6,857 nt of DNA from CAYXXZ01 sp964469165 (lineage in GTDB: Bacteria; Pseudomonadota; Gammaproteobacteria; Pseudomonadales; Porticoccaceae): the NCBI GenBank assembly GCA_964469165.1, contig CAYXXZ010000132.1, positions 1-6,857 on the forward strand. The letters are read 5' to 3'. Below, piece after piece: positions 6,808 to 6,857 of the stretch. The first letter of the stretch is position 1. Each line of letters opens with the position of its first letter. The translations under genes and the position numbers were made by a program. A model generated the notes under the pieces. The model did no database searches. It was not told the origin of the DNA and saw only the letters and a list, made by a program, of their open reading frames with translations.

Positions 6808-6857
6808 GTTCACAGTTCACAGTTCACAGTTCACAGTTCACAGTTCACAGTTCACAG
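6807..6857. repeat. Tandem heptamer array (AGTTCAC), at least seven perfect copies, open at the window edge
   Basis: The unit AGTTCAC is repeated without change seven times (6807-6855), followed by AG (6856-6857), where the window ends; the true length is unknown. The first A is the third base of the pilR TGA stop. The period of 7 is not a multiple of 3, so the array is unlikely to be coding. Identical copies suggest recent expansion by slippage. Short tandem heptamers between genes are known in cyanobacteria and in some gammaproteobacteria (from memory). Confidence 0.95.

Noticed and set aside
6807..6857. Terminal repeat array as a CRISPR
   Set aside because: Units are contiguous 7-mers with no spacers; no cas genes are present.

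Overview
The window reads as ordinary chromosomal DNA of a type IV pilus-bearing, GC-rich gammaproteobacterium. The PilS-PilR pair, a long glutamine-dependent NadE and a PurU-FolD pair all fit that group. A marine lineage related to Pseudomonas, Marinobacter or the Halieaceae is plausible, but genus cannot be settled from sequence alone. Coding density is high, and no stretch longer than about 135 bases lacks a gene.

The left part (1-3726) is read entirely from the minus strand. In transcription order it holds nadE (glutamine-hydrolysing NAD+ synthase), a 100-residue ABM-fold protein with an IsdG-like heme-oxygenase residue set, purU (formyl-THF deformylase), and folD (methylene-THF dehydrogenase/cyclohydrolase). 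folD is cut at the window's left edge. purU and folD are 2 bases apart and translationally linked. FolD makes formyl-THF and PurU breaks it to THF plus formate, so the pair balances one-carbon folate pools.

The right part (3810-6807) is on the plus strand, divergent from nadE across 83 bases. It encodes PilS, a six-helix membrane histidine kinase, and PilR, a sigma-54-dependent response regulator, overlapping by 50 bases. In known relatives this pair senses pilin in the membrane and activates pilA transcription with RpoN.

The unexplained structure lies between the genes. A REPIN-like inverted pair of short palindromes (1615-1690) sits between the ABM gene and purU, and its base changes favour folding as minus-strand RNA. 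A heptamer-based inverted repeat (2040-2092) sits between nadE and the ABM gene. A perfect tandem heptamer array (seven copies plus two bases) begins on the last base of the pilR stop codon and runs off the window. I see no CRISPR array, transposase, phage gene, tRNA or rRNA, and no convincing wholly new system.
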